Assembly: GCA_002914805.1 (NCBI GenBank)
Contig: JXTB01000328.1
Span: 18,767 to 82,766, forward strand
Length of the DNA stretch: 64,000 nt
Origin: Parasponia andersonii
Taxonomy: Eukaryota; Streptophyta; Magnoliopsida; Rosales; Cannabaceae
Reading direction: 5' to 3'
The notes beneath the pieces were generated by a model. That model was given only the letters and a program-made list of their open reading frames with translations. It was not told the origin of the DNA and did not search any database. The position numbers and the translations under genes were made by a program. Positions 45,292 to 57,056 of this stretch are shown piece after piece (the first letter of the stretch is position 1; each line of letters begins with the position of its first letter).

Positions 45292-48200
45292 TGTAACGAC
45301 CAAACTTTTTCTGACCGTTAACTACTTACTTTCTTAGCTTAAAAAATTTAGATGCTGAAAATTCATGACAATTTTTTTTATGCTTTTATTTCTTTTCAAG
45401 AGAATTATATTCATAACTAACAATTTACTTAAATTTTGAAAACAAGTAAATGCTTCTCAATGGTTAAGTACCCTTTATTTAAATTTGATTATAAACTTTT
45501 TATTAAGGTAATTTAAATAATGTGCAACCATAAAGCGCTCCCAGGTGAGGAGGGGGGTCACATACGGACCACTTAAGTCCCAAGCTTTCCTTAGACAGGT
45601 TAGGTCTTTTTGACAAAACCCCTTATGTTTTGCATTTATTTAAATCAAAACATTTTTCTTTTAGATCTAAAAAAAAATATTTGTTTAACTTCTATTAAAT
45701 TGAAATACATTTTCAAGTTCAATTTGATTAAATCATGAATTATGAAATAAAATGCCAAGTTATAAGTACGTTTTCAAATAACATTAAGCTTATATAGCTG
45801 AAATTATTTGTCTCATAATAGAAACATGTGCGAAAGTAATTTTTAATGACGGTATTCTATTGCCCTTGCCTCGTATTCATCCCCACTTCAATTCCAACTA
45901 ACCCATCAATCAAATCAGAGGATTCTTTCCTTTGGTATCTATAGCATAGATATTCATAAAATGTAAACTTTCGCCCAGTAGGTACAATGTAATTCTCACA
46001 AAACATTTTCTTTTTCTTATGAACAAACAATTCTATATATTTTTTTTAAAGTCCTGTTATGTTGTTTGATGAAATTATTACTTTACGCTTTATTGTAAGA
46101 TATTATATCATGATTTTATCTCATTCTTGATTATAAAGTCTTTTATCTTTCTTATGGGCCCTGGTGTATGTACTGAGAGTGAACTACCGAATAGGGAATC
46201 ATGGGAGCGACCTAACTGAAAACTCCCACGGTCATAATCTTAACATACTTTTCCTCGAGAATCCTCGCTTAGGGGAGGTCGGTCTTATTTTCCCTCAGAT
46301 ATCCTCACCTAGTGGAGATTGGTACGACACCTTTAAATTCTTTATCTTATATACTCTTTTCTTAATATGAGTGGGTACGCTTCAATGAACTTAAACTTAT
46401 ATTCAACTATCATAGTATTTCTTTTGTTAAAGTATGTTGAAGTATGATAACATTGTAAAGTAAGTATACATCATTTTTTTTATAGCATAGGAAAAGTATC
46501 TTTATAAGTATATATTATACATAGGCCATACAATAATAATATAAAGGCAACTTAATATATGAAATTAATTCAAATATATCATACTGTAAGCATGAAACAT
46601 TTTCAACCATTCCTGCCATAGGTGAAATTGTACTTACCTCGTAATATGATTGTCCTAGTTCCACTCCATAATTACGTACGTCTAGATCGAAGTTAGTCCT
46701 AATGTACACATATTCTATTTGCTAAAGAAAATTTAAACTGGCTTTATACTATTTTTTTTTTTTTAAACTTCTAATTACTTAGTGGGCTTAAAATATTTAA
46801 GACTCAATCTTGATCCCGCATAAAACTTCACATTTGAGAAACAATATCATGCTATATTCATTGACTAATTTATACTTTCACTTAGATGGATGAGATTTGA
46901 TTCTCCTTAACCTTGATCATAGTGATCTTTTTAATCTATCAATAATTTGGTTGTTGATTTGATTAATATCATCCAAAATCAATTAAGTTTCCTTAATTAT
47001 ATTTCCTTTCATCAAATACTTTGAATTATTTTTGATTAATTTATTTATTAGTAATTAAGGGTCATAATATAATAATTGAGTCAACCATACTAAAGGATAT
47101 ACAAATTTAATATCTAAAATCATACTTGGACTAAATATTATTTGGTATTGATCGCGCTATTTAGGCCTATCATTAAACTTAGGCAAAATACAATTAGAGG
47201 CATACATTACTTATTTCCTATAATTGATTTCATGCCTTAAATTTAAGTAAATATTTTTTATCCCAATTAGAGACCTAAAATATTTTTTTTTATTTATTCT
47301 TATACTAAATTTCCAACCTAAAATTTCAAGTTTTATAATTTACATTTTTACCCAAAATCTGAAGATTTCTAACATTTATGTCCTCTAATGGTAAACATTG
47401 AGTTATATCTTTTTTTTTTGTTAAAGATTCTTCCTTTATTTACTTTTACACTTTAAAATAGTCTTAAAATTGCCTAAAATAACTTTTTCATATATTTGAC
47501 CCATATTTTGTCAAAATTACACTTTTGACCCAAATACTCAAAAATTTTGCATTTTAGTCCTTCCAACTTTTGAGCAAACATCTTTAATTTTTGGAAAGCA
47601 TTTCTAATGGGTAAAAATTTGTTCTTAAGGATCTAAGTCTAAATCATTAAGCATGGTTCATTTTCATGCATATTTTTGTTTAGGGTCTTACACTTAAAAA
47701 AAATCTTCCACTTTTTTGTGTTTAGTAATTTTGATTTTACTATTATTATTATTTTTATGAAGTATTCATATTTAGAGGCTTAAGAAATCAACAAAATAAG
47801 TCTCAATGTAACATAAATTATATAATATCTAAAGTAGGTCAAATATGTTATTACCTATTTATTCTTTTATATAATTTATTTAAACACATAACAAGCAAGG
47901 TGAAGGAAATAAATACCTTCCAAGTTTGGATCTTCTTTCTTATGTCTCCACTACAAAATTAAGTTCTCTCTTCTCTTGATTATAATTCTAAATTGCTAGA
48001 GTCGATGGGTAAAATATTGTATCTCTTGTGGATTTGGAAGAAAGTGAGGTAGAAAGAGTTTTTTTTTTTTTTTTGAGAAGGAATAATTGGAAATATGAAG
48101 ATAGTTTTGGCTATGTAATTTGAAAGGTTAAGCATGGATTTTAATTGCCAAATGAATGATCTAATTATCGGCCATCCATGGAAGGTATCCAATAATACAT

Positions 48201-49022
48201 ACTTTCACATTCCATTAAATAATCCAAGCATCATTATTATCAATTTGTCAATATATCTTCTTTTCCTACTCTATTACCTTATCTTTTACTTTAATTTTTA
48301 CTCATCCACTTTTGTCTCTACTCTTTCTTCTTTTTTAATTATTTGAAATCCAATATCACTAGCTCCCAAAGAAAGTCTCCACTATCTTTTTTATACCTTT
48401 TAATTATTTTGGAGACAAAAGTTACTAATTAGTTTTGTCTATGTCTTCCACTTTGAATTATGGCCACTAATTTCCAAAGAACATTTCCATTATGATTTTC
48501 CTTTTTTCCTACCTTTTGAATTACCCATTAACTTTATCCCTTTCCTTTTCTAATCCACTCATTTAAAGTTAGTATCTTCCTAAGGTAAAATTTTACTACT
48601 TTTCATCTTTTTCTATAACTTATTTTTCACCCTTAGATTGCTTTGTCTACTTAATTCTTTATATACTTAAATCCTAGCCATCCAAATTATGGCATGGTAC
48701 TATTTTGGAGCAACCGTTAACTTTAGGATATAAAATGTAACAATTTTAATGTGACATAAACATGTCATATTTTTAATTAGGTTATATTGATGTACATAAT
48801 ATAATTATTGTAAAATAAATTTATTATTAAGGAACACTAACTTAGAAATTCTAAATTAAAACGAGGATTAACTATGGTTTTCTCACATAATAAAATTTAA
48901 CATTAAAATAATACTATGCACATAATTTCAAGTATTTGCGAATGCAAACTTAATAAAATTTGACACTAAGTATATAATAATTCTACTAATATTGAAAGTC
49001 TAAAGATTCCTAGGGGATGACA
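45292..49022 (-). repeat. C 5' LTR (3731 bp)
   Basis: Plus-strand ends are TGTAACGACC and TAGGGGATGACA, with the primer-binding site on its left, so it is the 5' LTR of a minus-strand element. It matches the solo LTR at 32503-36196 (inverted) and the partial one at 61782-64000. It has donor-like ACGAG|GTAAGT at 46632-46642, a GCGAAAG-loop hairpin near 45965-45980 and an acceptor-like CTATAG at 45939-45944. AT-rich; no gene is seen in its 3.7 kb. Confidence 0.88.
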
Positions 49023-50150
49023 CTTTCGGTATCGAAGCTATTTGAAGAAGGCTATTGCTTCAAGTTTGACAAGAAGATGAAAGTCTTCTATAATAATCTA
49101 CTGTACTGTGTGGGAGAAATGCATAATGGACTTTATGTCCTAACCCCAAAGCCACAAAGTACATCATCTTCAATCATGAGCATTATTACACTCCAAGAGA
49201 TGGTGAATGACATCAGGAAAGAGCGCAATACCATCGATTGGCACAAGCGACTCGGACACATGCTATGCTAAGAAATTCGCAGACTTATGGAGCTGGGTCA
49301 CTTGCCTGAAGTAGACATCAGTAACGACATAGACTGTGTGGATTGTAAGAAGCCTGTAAAGTACAAGCGTCGTCTTGCCACTCGTTATGAGAAAGCTAAG
49401 GCATGTTTAGAGTGCGTACATATGCATATCTATGAATCTATGGAGGTAGTTTCCTACAACAAGCATAAATTATTTATCACCTTTGTTGATGTATATTCCG
49501 ACTTTGGTCAAGTCTATTTTCTCAAGAAATATGATGAAGTCCTAGATGCTTTCCATGAGTTCGACAGAAATGTGCGAATGCAACATGACACCAAGGTCAA
49601 GAAGTTCAAGATTGAAGCCGAACATGAAGATATGGATTCTTTTAAAGACCTGCTGAGGCCAACACTAACCAATCTTGCTATTCCTTATGAATATGTGACT
49701 ATCTACCAGCATAGTCGTATAAGAGCTGCAGAGAGGTACAACATCGGACTCAAGCAAACCATAGAGCAGATGTACAAGGAGTTGCTGCTGTCCAAAAGAT
49801 ACTAGAATTTTGCTTCAAGGATAGGTTCGTATATCCTCAACTTCACTCCATTAGATAGAGTTGCTTTGACACCTTTTTAGATATGGATGGACTATGTAGA
49901 GAGCTTAGAGCATCTAAAGGTATGGGGTTGCAAAGCATATGTGTGCAAGAAAGTGGGAGACGAAGTTGACAAGAATTTAGAAAAGTATTTTCAGCTTGAC
50001 TATCTAAAGGAAGAGAAGGGCTATATTCTTTACAGACAATCTACGAATACTACCTTTATCAGCAGAAGTGGAGACTTTCTGGAGGATAAGAGAGAAGTCC
50101 ATCAAGAAAGAAATGAAGAGAGAGCTTTTGATCTTCATTGCTTTTCTTAG
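49023..50150 (+). pseudogene. pol: Copia-1 pol remnant (GAG-pre-integrase, integrase)
   Basis: A GAG-pre-integrase region with HKRLGH near 49240 is followed by the CX2C end of the integrase zinc finger (CVDCKKPVKYKR near 49338). An integrase core is present with FVDVYSDFGQVYFLKKYDE near 49480-49530. Downstream, EHLKVWGCKAYV (about 49905-49940) matches the conserved stretch after copia integrase. In working relatives this protein inserts element DNA. Broken, about three interruptions. Confidence 0.78.
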
Positions 50151-50252
50151 TCATTAAGTTGTTAGTTGAACACTTAGTTTTTACTTTTATTAATTTTGGT
50201 CATTTGGAACATTTTGGAATTTTTAGTATGTTATTTTAGTAATTGCTTTTTG

Positions 50253-50265
50253 GACAAGTGGGAGA
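50253..50265 (+). other. Polypurine tract of Copia-1
   Basis: ACAAGTGGGAGAT directly before LTR start TGTTGGGATTTTTGCCC, the usual copia arrangement. Confidence 0.75.
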
Positions 50266-51006
50266 TTGTTGGGATTTTTGCCCAAAAAAGTAGATTTCCA
50301 ATTTTATCTTTTTGAGTATAAACAACTTTCTGTTATATACAATTATGATATTTGCTAGATTAAACTATCTTAGTTGAATTGTTTCTTCATCTGAAAAAGA
50401 TTCAATGACTTTACATGCGTATAAAGAAACAAATATGATTAAGTGTTAATTATGGAGAGACTTGCTTCGTTATCTAAGTCTAAATGAAGTAGTTTATAAT
50501 CTGTAAATAAAGATGGAATACTTTCTTTACTATAGGTTGTAGTGTTTGTCTATCTTAACGGGAATGATGTATCTCAAATTATTGAAGTATCCGACTTCTG
50601 ATAGAAACACTAATACAATATAAACAAGTTATGTGTATTAAAGTGGACTAGGTAATATAAAGAATCGGAGTGCCGTAACTCAATTCTTATATTATCACCA
50701 TCTAGCTCTTAGCATATAGATCTTACTCCTTTATGTTTGACTGGAGTTGCTTTCATGGGATATAGCTTTTTGATTTGTTGAAAGACTAATCTCTATGAAA
50801 TTAGAGGTGAACTCTAGTATATTAGAGGTTATGATTTATGAATTGACGGAACACCAAATAGTTAAGGACACTATACATTAATCTCACTTTTGGTTCTTTC
50901 AAGATTCATGTAATAATTAAATCTAAGATCTTAGTATTCACTTTGTGAATTGGTTGATAATTTTGTCTAAATGGCCATTAAGAACAAAATTATCGACAAC
51001 ATTATT

Positions 51007-51049
51007 NNNNNNNNNNNNNNNNNNNNNNNNNNNNNNNNNNNNNNNNNNN
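51007..51049. other. Sequence gap (43 N)
   Basis: A run of 43 N inside the Copia-1 LTR. It has odd length, so it could be a sized gap; the flanks look like continuous LTR. Confidence 0.95.
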
Positions 51050-51157
51050 TATAAATACCATAATAAGAGTTATTATGTATTTATCATATTATTGGAGCTT
51101 AGATTATTTGGATCCATTAGGTCCCTTGTCTAGCTCAATTAAGCCCATTAATTAGTT

Positions 51158-51323
51158 GGTGGTATTCGTGAAATTAGTTTTATGAAACTGTATAAAATAA
51201 TGATTCTATACAAAAGTTAGTATTTTTATATTAATTCATTGGTGGTATTCGTGAAATTAGTTTTATAAAACTGTATAAAATAATGACTCTACACAAAACT
51301 TAGTATTTTTATAAATAAATTAC
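51158..51323 (+). repeat. 83-bp tandem duplication in Copia-1 LTR
   Basis: GGTGGTATTCGTGAAATTAG repeats at 51158 and 51241 with period 83 and only a few differences between copies. Confidence 0.8.
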
Positions 51324-51971
51324 ATGAGTTAGACATATTTATAAAAATACACCCAAAGCCCAAGTTGGAGAATAAGCCAAATCCTAGTTGGACTAGGGTT
51401 AGCAGTTTTGGGTCACATATATATAAGATATATGAGAGAAATAAAAAAAAAAGTTGCACAGTAATACCTGGGTGTCACACGTATACCAATGGAGAGAGAG
51501 AGGAGAATTTCGGCCATCCTAGGCTAAGTGAGAGAGAAAAATTTTCCTATCTTCTCACGGTACCATCTCACATCCTGGTGTTCCATAGGATCAAGAAAGC
51601 ATTCTTAATCGTTCTCCAACGTAGGTTTCAACTTAGTGCCCATGCATCTCATCATTCAAAAGCAAGAGCATAGACAAGAAGATCTAGGGCTGGCAGTTTG
51701 ATCACCATCAACAAGGAGATCAAGGAGGAACACGCTACAAGAGGTAAATCTTAATTTCATATCTAGGATTTTTGTATCTAGATTTGATTTATGTTGTACA
51801 TGATCCTGTGTACGATGCATATATGTTATATGGTTATAAAAACTATTTTCATGTAAAAATATTAAAACCTATATCTGCTAATTTTTCCGCTACGTTCATG
51901 ATATGATCATGTATTTTCCATATTTTCATGCATGCATGATTTTCCTAAGTGTTAGCTCAATTTTTCCATCA

Positions 51972-52040
51972 CATATTACCTTTGAGTTGCCATTTTTCAT
52001 CTAATGGATAATAATTGACTATGGTATTTGTAACTATCTA
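51972..52040 (-). repeat. Sliver of Copia-2-type LTR
   Basis: About 55 bases (GAGTTGCCATTTTTCATCTAATGGATAATAATTGA region) match 57926-57975 inside the Copia-2 LTR. It lies between Copia-1 and the chimeric LTR and may be what is left of the other Copia-2 LTR. Confidence 0.5.
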
Positions 52041-54135
52041 TGACATCCCCCGATCCCACAAACGTACGTAAGGATATTTGTATAAATATTTAGTAAGATC
52101 GGGAGATGCTACTCGACTTAGAACTGACAAAACAAGGGGAAAATTAAAACTTTTGACTTTCTAGAGAGAGAAAGAAAAACTCCACTCATTTTGACATATA
52201 GTATAATTTATACATATATACATACTCCCAAAGTGGACCTCTCATAAAAATATACATAATGTACACACACTCAAAAAAGATACAAAATTCTCAGTCAGGA
52301 AACCACAGCGTCAAAATGCTCATATACACAAGCCGTGGTTGGAAAGTCGGCACTCCTCCTCTTAACTCACATATGAGCAATATCATCTGCAATGTAAGAA
52401 TATTTGTGAGTATAAAACTCAGTAAGTAACGAGTGCAAATGCAACATGCATATTCTAGAAAACAGATAATGGTATGATTGGGATCCCTGTGTATTTTGTA
52501 TTGCCTGACAAGACTGTGAATCGCATACTGAGTCACTCAGATAACTAATAACTAATCATAAGCCGTCGTATGAAGGTCTCGAGTCTCAAATACATTTCAA
52601 ACCCCTCTGTATATTGCAGAGGTCCTCTCTATACCGCTGTCAGAGTGCTCCCGAAAGAACTAAATATTGTCCCCGAAGGAACCTAATAATGTCCCCGAAG
52701 GAACCAAATAATGTTCCCAAAGGAACCAGATAATTGGGTGCTGGCCCGCCACATCCTATTCACTAATACTCATTAGGCAATATAAATATACCACATGTTT
52801 ATGCCTCATGTATGTCGGAATAACAGATTTAGATATTTATGCTTTAGGCATAACAGAATAAAAAATGCAACTTTTCATATAATTCAAAGATTCCACATGT
52901 TCACAGAACAAATAATCTCTTACATTGCAGGTGTAACGTTATTTACCTTGTGTCCGACAAAAAAGATAGTGAAAAGGGTCAATATCCTCTGTGGTAAGGT
53001 GTGTGGAACACCTGATATCCATTTCATTACTACAATGTAAAATGCTTAAAGCAAGTAACCACAAGCATAAATCACAACTTTCACAAAATCAGGAAATCTA
53101 ATCACAAAATGAACCGTAATGGCATATACTTTCATAAAAACTAGTCCATTTGCTTCTAAATGGTACCATTTGGTTTTAAAAATATTTGAACAGTACCTCC
53201 CCTATTTTTAGGACATTCTCACATGATTAAAATCATGGTTTAAGATCTACAATAACAATCCACAAGCCAATTCCCACATATACACCTCAAAGAGGATCAT
53301 TTTGAACAACCTAGGTGCACTTGAATTCCTTTCGGTTTAAACAAAGTTTAAAACTACTTTTACACTTGTATATCATCATAACCAGCCAGTAAATAGGTGT
53401 AATCTACATAAAAGGATCAATGTCTTACACATTCCAAGTAATGAAGTCAAATTACAAGTGTAGACAACTTATTCCAACAATGAAAATACTTGAATCCACA
53501 AATAGTAAACTTTGGGGCTTTAAGTCTAACTTTATTCCTCCACTTAAATGCTATATTTCCAACCATATATAAGGTTTTCTAGGACATTTATTCATCAAAT
53601 AAAAGCTTTGATTTAAGAGCTAATGTAATAGAAATAAATTACCAATTCCAGATTCCATAAAGACCTCACCTTGACTAGTTTGAACCTTTGTTGAAGCTCT
53701 TGCCTTCTTCTTCCACAAAACTGATTTCTATGGCTTAGAAATTGATCTTAGGACTCAAGAGGACCTAGAGGAATCATTATTTAAGTGGTATCAAATGGAG
53801 AATTGAAATAATAAAACAAAACCTAGGAAGGAGAATTAGTAGAATTACCTTGACTAGTTTGGACCTATCTTGTTTTCTTGAGCTCCAAATTGAGTTCTAC
53901 CACTTGGAAACTCTTGGAAATGGTTAATAGGAGCTGAGAGAAGTCTTAAAATTAGTGGGAGAGTTTCAGGTCGCGGCTTGAGAGAAAGGAGAAGAAAATG
54001 ATTAGATTTGCTCCAAAAGTGTTACTTAATAACTAAGAAATGGCATAACTTAAGTTCTAAGGGATATTTTGGGAATTTTGCACCTTACTTTCCATGTTTC
54101 CGTCTCTAAAACATCATTAGCATACTCACCACATA
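52041..54135 (-). repeat. Chimeric LTR: family E part joined to family B2 part
   Basis: From 52041 (TGACATCCCCCGATCCC) to about 52945 it matches the E LTRs (1-501 inverted, 58617-59460). From about 52947 to 54135 it matches the B2 solo LTR (37300-38500). The switch falls at the donor-like AAG|GTAAAT (52941-52949). On the minus strand the E part holds the GAGT/ACTC hairpin (52408-52420) and acceptor-like TTGCAG. CCCCGAAGGAACC repeats several times at 52670-52730. Both outer ends meet Copia-type sequence. Confidence 0.75.
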
Positions 54136-54349
54136 GTTTAACCATACAAGTTATCTGTGTATGAGTATAGTGGGTAAAGGTATTAAGGACATATCTATTT
54201 GAACAAAATAAATAATCCATATAATAGCAAACATCATGTAACAAATATTTTGAATAATTAACTTAATGTAAAATAAAATTTACAATATGCAAGTGAAGTA
54301 TCCCTAAGACTATTACTTATATTCATGGTAATTCAACTTTTCATTAATT

Positions 54350-54660
54350 ATAAGCTCTTACGGGGAGTCATGTAATTAACAAGTCAAACTGAAACAATGT
54401 CATTCAGAAAATAAGACAAATATCTCATATCTTATATTTCTAACTACCATTTAATTTAGTCTTCTACTTTACTAACAAGAACTCCTACGGGAGGATATCA
54501 GTATTTTGAGTTGAATGTGCAACTATTGTTTTAGTAATTAAGCTTTCTATATCAGATAACCTTCTACGGGTAATCAGCCTCATATAGTTTACCTAATACC
54601 TTATCTTAAGAAATTCATTTCCAGTACTACCGGACGAAAACCCTCCTACAGGAGTCTAGC
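54350..54660. repeat. Four short hairpins of the CTCCTACGGGAG type
   Basis: CTCTTACGGGGAG (54355-54367), CTCCTACGGGAG (54482-54493), CTTCTACGGG (54562-54571) and CTCCTACAGGAG (54643-54654). They are spaced about 80-127 bases apart in otherwise unrelated AT-rich sequence. The second and fourth form perfect 4-bp stems around a 4-base loop; the third is weak. Confidence 0.6.
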
Positions 54661-55079
54661 AAGATTCTGAGGTGAGGCTCATCTTAGCACGTAATGAACC
54701 AACAATGGAGACCGTAGGTATCTCATACATTTTCCCAGTCAATATTTTATAATTAGAGATTTAATGATTTTACCTAGTTATCTAACTTTCTTAGTAACCT
54801 AAAATCAATTATGTAAGCATGTTCATATTTTGCATGTGCGTAGCTCTACTATCCTATATGACATGTTACTAAGATCATGTAATTAAATACTCTATATAGA
54901 ATATGCATGCAATATTATTCATATAATAATCAAGTATTGACCGAATTTAATAAAATAAAAAAGTCAATGATTATCAATCATTCTAGCATTTATTTTTATT
55001 CAATAATTGGACAATCTTTTCACAAAAGATATTATTAAATAATAACTGTAAGAGATAATATTCAAATTTAAATAATTAA

Positions 55080-56560
55080 GAATTTCACAAAATCTAATTA
55101 TTTAATTAAAAGATTTAATCCAAATTAAATCTCCTTGAATATTCAAAATTCGAATTCAACTTTTGAATTTAAATATTAAATTATAAAATTTAATTATCTC
55201 ATAATTATAATATCTCCTACTTATTGGAGTTTTCAAATTTGAAACTATCTCATAATTTTTAAATCATTATTTTAATCTCATTAAAATAAAACATAAACTT
55301 TCTATTGAAATTTAAATTAGATATGTAGATGATTTAATCAAATTAAATCTCTACAAATATCTGTTGATTTGAATTTAACTTTTAAATTTCAAATATTAAA
55401 TTAATTATCACATAATTAATATTGATTATCTAAAGATTTAATTACATTAAATCTGTTAGATTATTTTCAGATTTAAATTCAATATTTGAATTTCAAAACT
55501 TTAAATTAATTATTAAATACCTGATATAGATAATCTTTTGAAAATTTAATTTTATGAAATCTTCTAGATTATCTCTAGATCTAAATTCAACATTTGAATT
55601 TCAAATCATAAATTAATTATTGAATAATTAATATAGATAATCTTTTGAAAATTTAATCTTATTAAATCTTCTAGATTATCTCTAGATTTAAATTCAACAA
55701 TTGAATTTCAAATCATAAACTAATTATCAAATAATTAACATAGAATATTATCTAATCATACAAATTTAAATTTAGATTTATCTTATAATATCTAATCATT
55801 ATTTTTATTCATGTTAAAAATAAATAGAAAGTTCAAAATTTAGCTAAATATGAAATTATCTCAAAATTTCTAATCATCTATTTTAAACCTCATTAAAGTA
55901 AACTGCTAAATTTAAATTCAAATTCACATAGCTTTGGAAAGATAAGATATTCTTTCTAATTTTAATTTGAAATCTTCACAAGTTTCAAATTTAAATTGTA
56001 GAAGTTTTAACTATTTAAATCTCCTAAAATATCTCTAAATTTGAATTCAAATCAAATTCAAATTCAAATGAACAACTAAATATCATAGAAATAGTTTAAA
56101 AATATCTAACCAAATATTTGAATTTCAAAAGTTTAAATATTATCACATAATATCTAATTAATATTCTCCTAGTTATTTAAATTAATTATCTCATACTTAA
56201 TTTAAATAATCATTATTTGATAATGATAACTCACATGATTTGATTTCCTTAAATAGTGGGATCTTATTCGTACTTAAATTTGAAATCAAATTTATTTAAA
56301 TATGTGATTCAGATCACATTTAAATAATCATTTAAATTTCCTTGAATCATTTGATCTTATCCTTGATTTGAATTTATTTAAATTGAGGATCTCATTCTTA
56401 CTTTAAATTTATTTAAATAAAGGATCTTATCCTTAATTTCGATCTTTTTGTAAACTAAGGATCTTATCTTTAATTTAAATTCAAATATTTGAATTTCAAA
56501 TGAGAGAATATAGGATTTTTTGATAGAATTTTATCCTATCAGATTAGTTACCAAATTTGA
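55080..56560. repeat. AT-rich degenerate tandem repeats
   Basis: Units of about 105 bp recur near 55342, 55459, 55568 and 55672, each with AGATTATCTCTAGAT-like and GAATTTCAAAT cores. A second array near 56250-56480 repeats GGATCTTATCCTTAATTT about four times. The stretch is dominated by near-palindromic AATTTGAATTT. It shows no coding signal. Confidence 0.65.
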
Positions 56561-57042
56561 ATTTAAAAAATCAGATAAGGTAACTAATTCAAATTACATA
56601 AATTATCTCTAATGCATTGGCAAGACCCGACGTGTTTATGGCTTGGGTATCTAATGCCCTAGTCGCCAAATCCCACCTCCTTTTTTTTCGAAAAATCCAA
56701 AAATTAATTGAAAAAGTTTTTCTCAAAAACTACAACACAATTAAATATCAAACAACTTTCTATGTATAGTTTTATCAAGAACATAAAACATAAACACATA
56801 GAATATCAAGATTATGCTATAATCATAATCAAAAACGAAAAATACATGATCATAAACTCGTAGTAAAATCTAATTGATTATCATTTAAACTTATTAAATC
56901 AATCAATCATCATACATAATAGAGCATACTCATAAACATGAAGAAGACCAAACATAATTAAAGAGATCATTATGAAATCAAAGATCATAAAATGCCAAGA
57001 GAATTAACATGAACAAGATATGCTAGATCATCGAAAACCTTT

Positions 57043-57054
57043 GCTCTGATACCA
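57043..57054 (-). other. Primer-binding site of Copia-2 (initiator tRNA-Met)
   Basis: Minus-strand TGGTATCAGAGC, two bases from the LTR end at 57057. Confidence 0.82.
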
Positions 57055-57056
57055 AT

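Larger units (their letters stand above)
41112..49022 (-). mobile_element. Ty3 chromovirus-like element C, 5' two-thirds
   Basis: Minus-strand element: 5' LTR (45292-49022), primer-binding site (45278-45289), an extra gag-like frame (44303-45166), gag from 44122, then protease, RT and RNase H, stopping at 41112 where a B2-type LTR begins. No integrase or 3' LTR is present. The right edge of the LTR abuts Copia-1 coding sequence. Broken, about ten interruptions. Two relatives of its LTR lie at 32503 and 61782. Confidence 0.86.
49023..51971 (+). mobile_element. Copia-1 (Ty1/copia), 3' part with LTR
   Basis: Plus-strand remnant with GAG-pre-integrase and integrase sequence (49023-50150), a polypurine tract and the 3' LTR (50266-51971). 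RT and RNase H are not recognised. It abuts the C LTR at its left. Domain order (integrase early) and the GTGGGAGAT tract before TGTTGGGA are typical of Ty1/copia. Broken. Confidence 0.82.
50266..51971 (+). repeat. Copia-1 3' LTR (about 1.7 kb, contains a gap)
   Basis: Starts TGTTGGGATTTTTGCC and ends TTTTTCCATCA, the same type of end as Copia-2 (inverted, TGATGGAAATTTT at 57057). It includes a 43-N gap, an 83-bp tandem duplication and a purine-rich leader-like stretch (51485-51535) after a TATATATAAGATATAT run near 51416-51432, likely the promoter. The right end is assigned from the TCCATCA match and is not proven by a second LTR. Confidence 0.7.

Noticed and set aside
41112-49022. An envelope-like gene in element C or elsewhere
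   Set aside because: No frame between pol and LTR in any element shows a signal peptide or membrane anchor pattern; the extra frame of C resembles gag.
52670-52730. CCCCGAAGGAACC repeats (also 59200-59275) as a CRISPR-like or satellite array
   Set aside because: A few imperfect short repeats inside an E LTR of a plant genome, without spacers of constant length.
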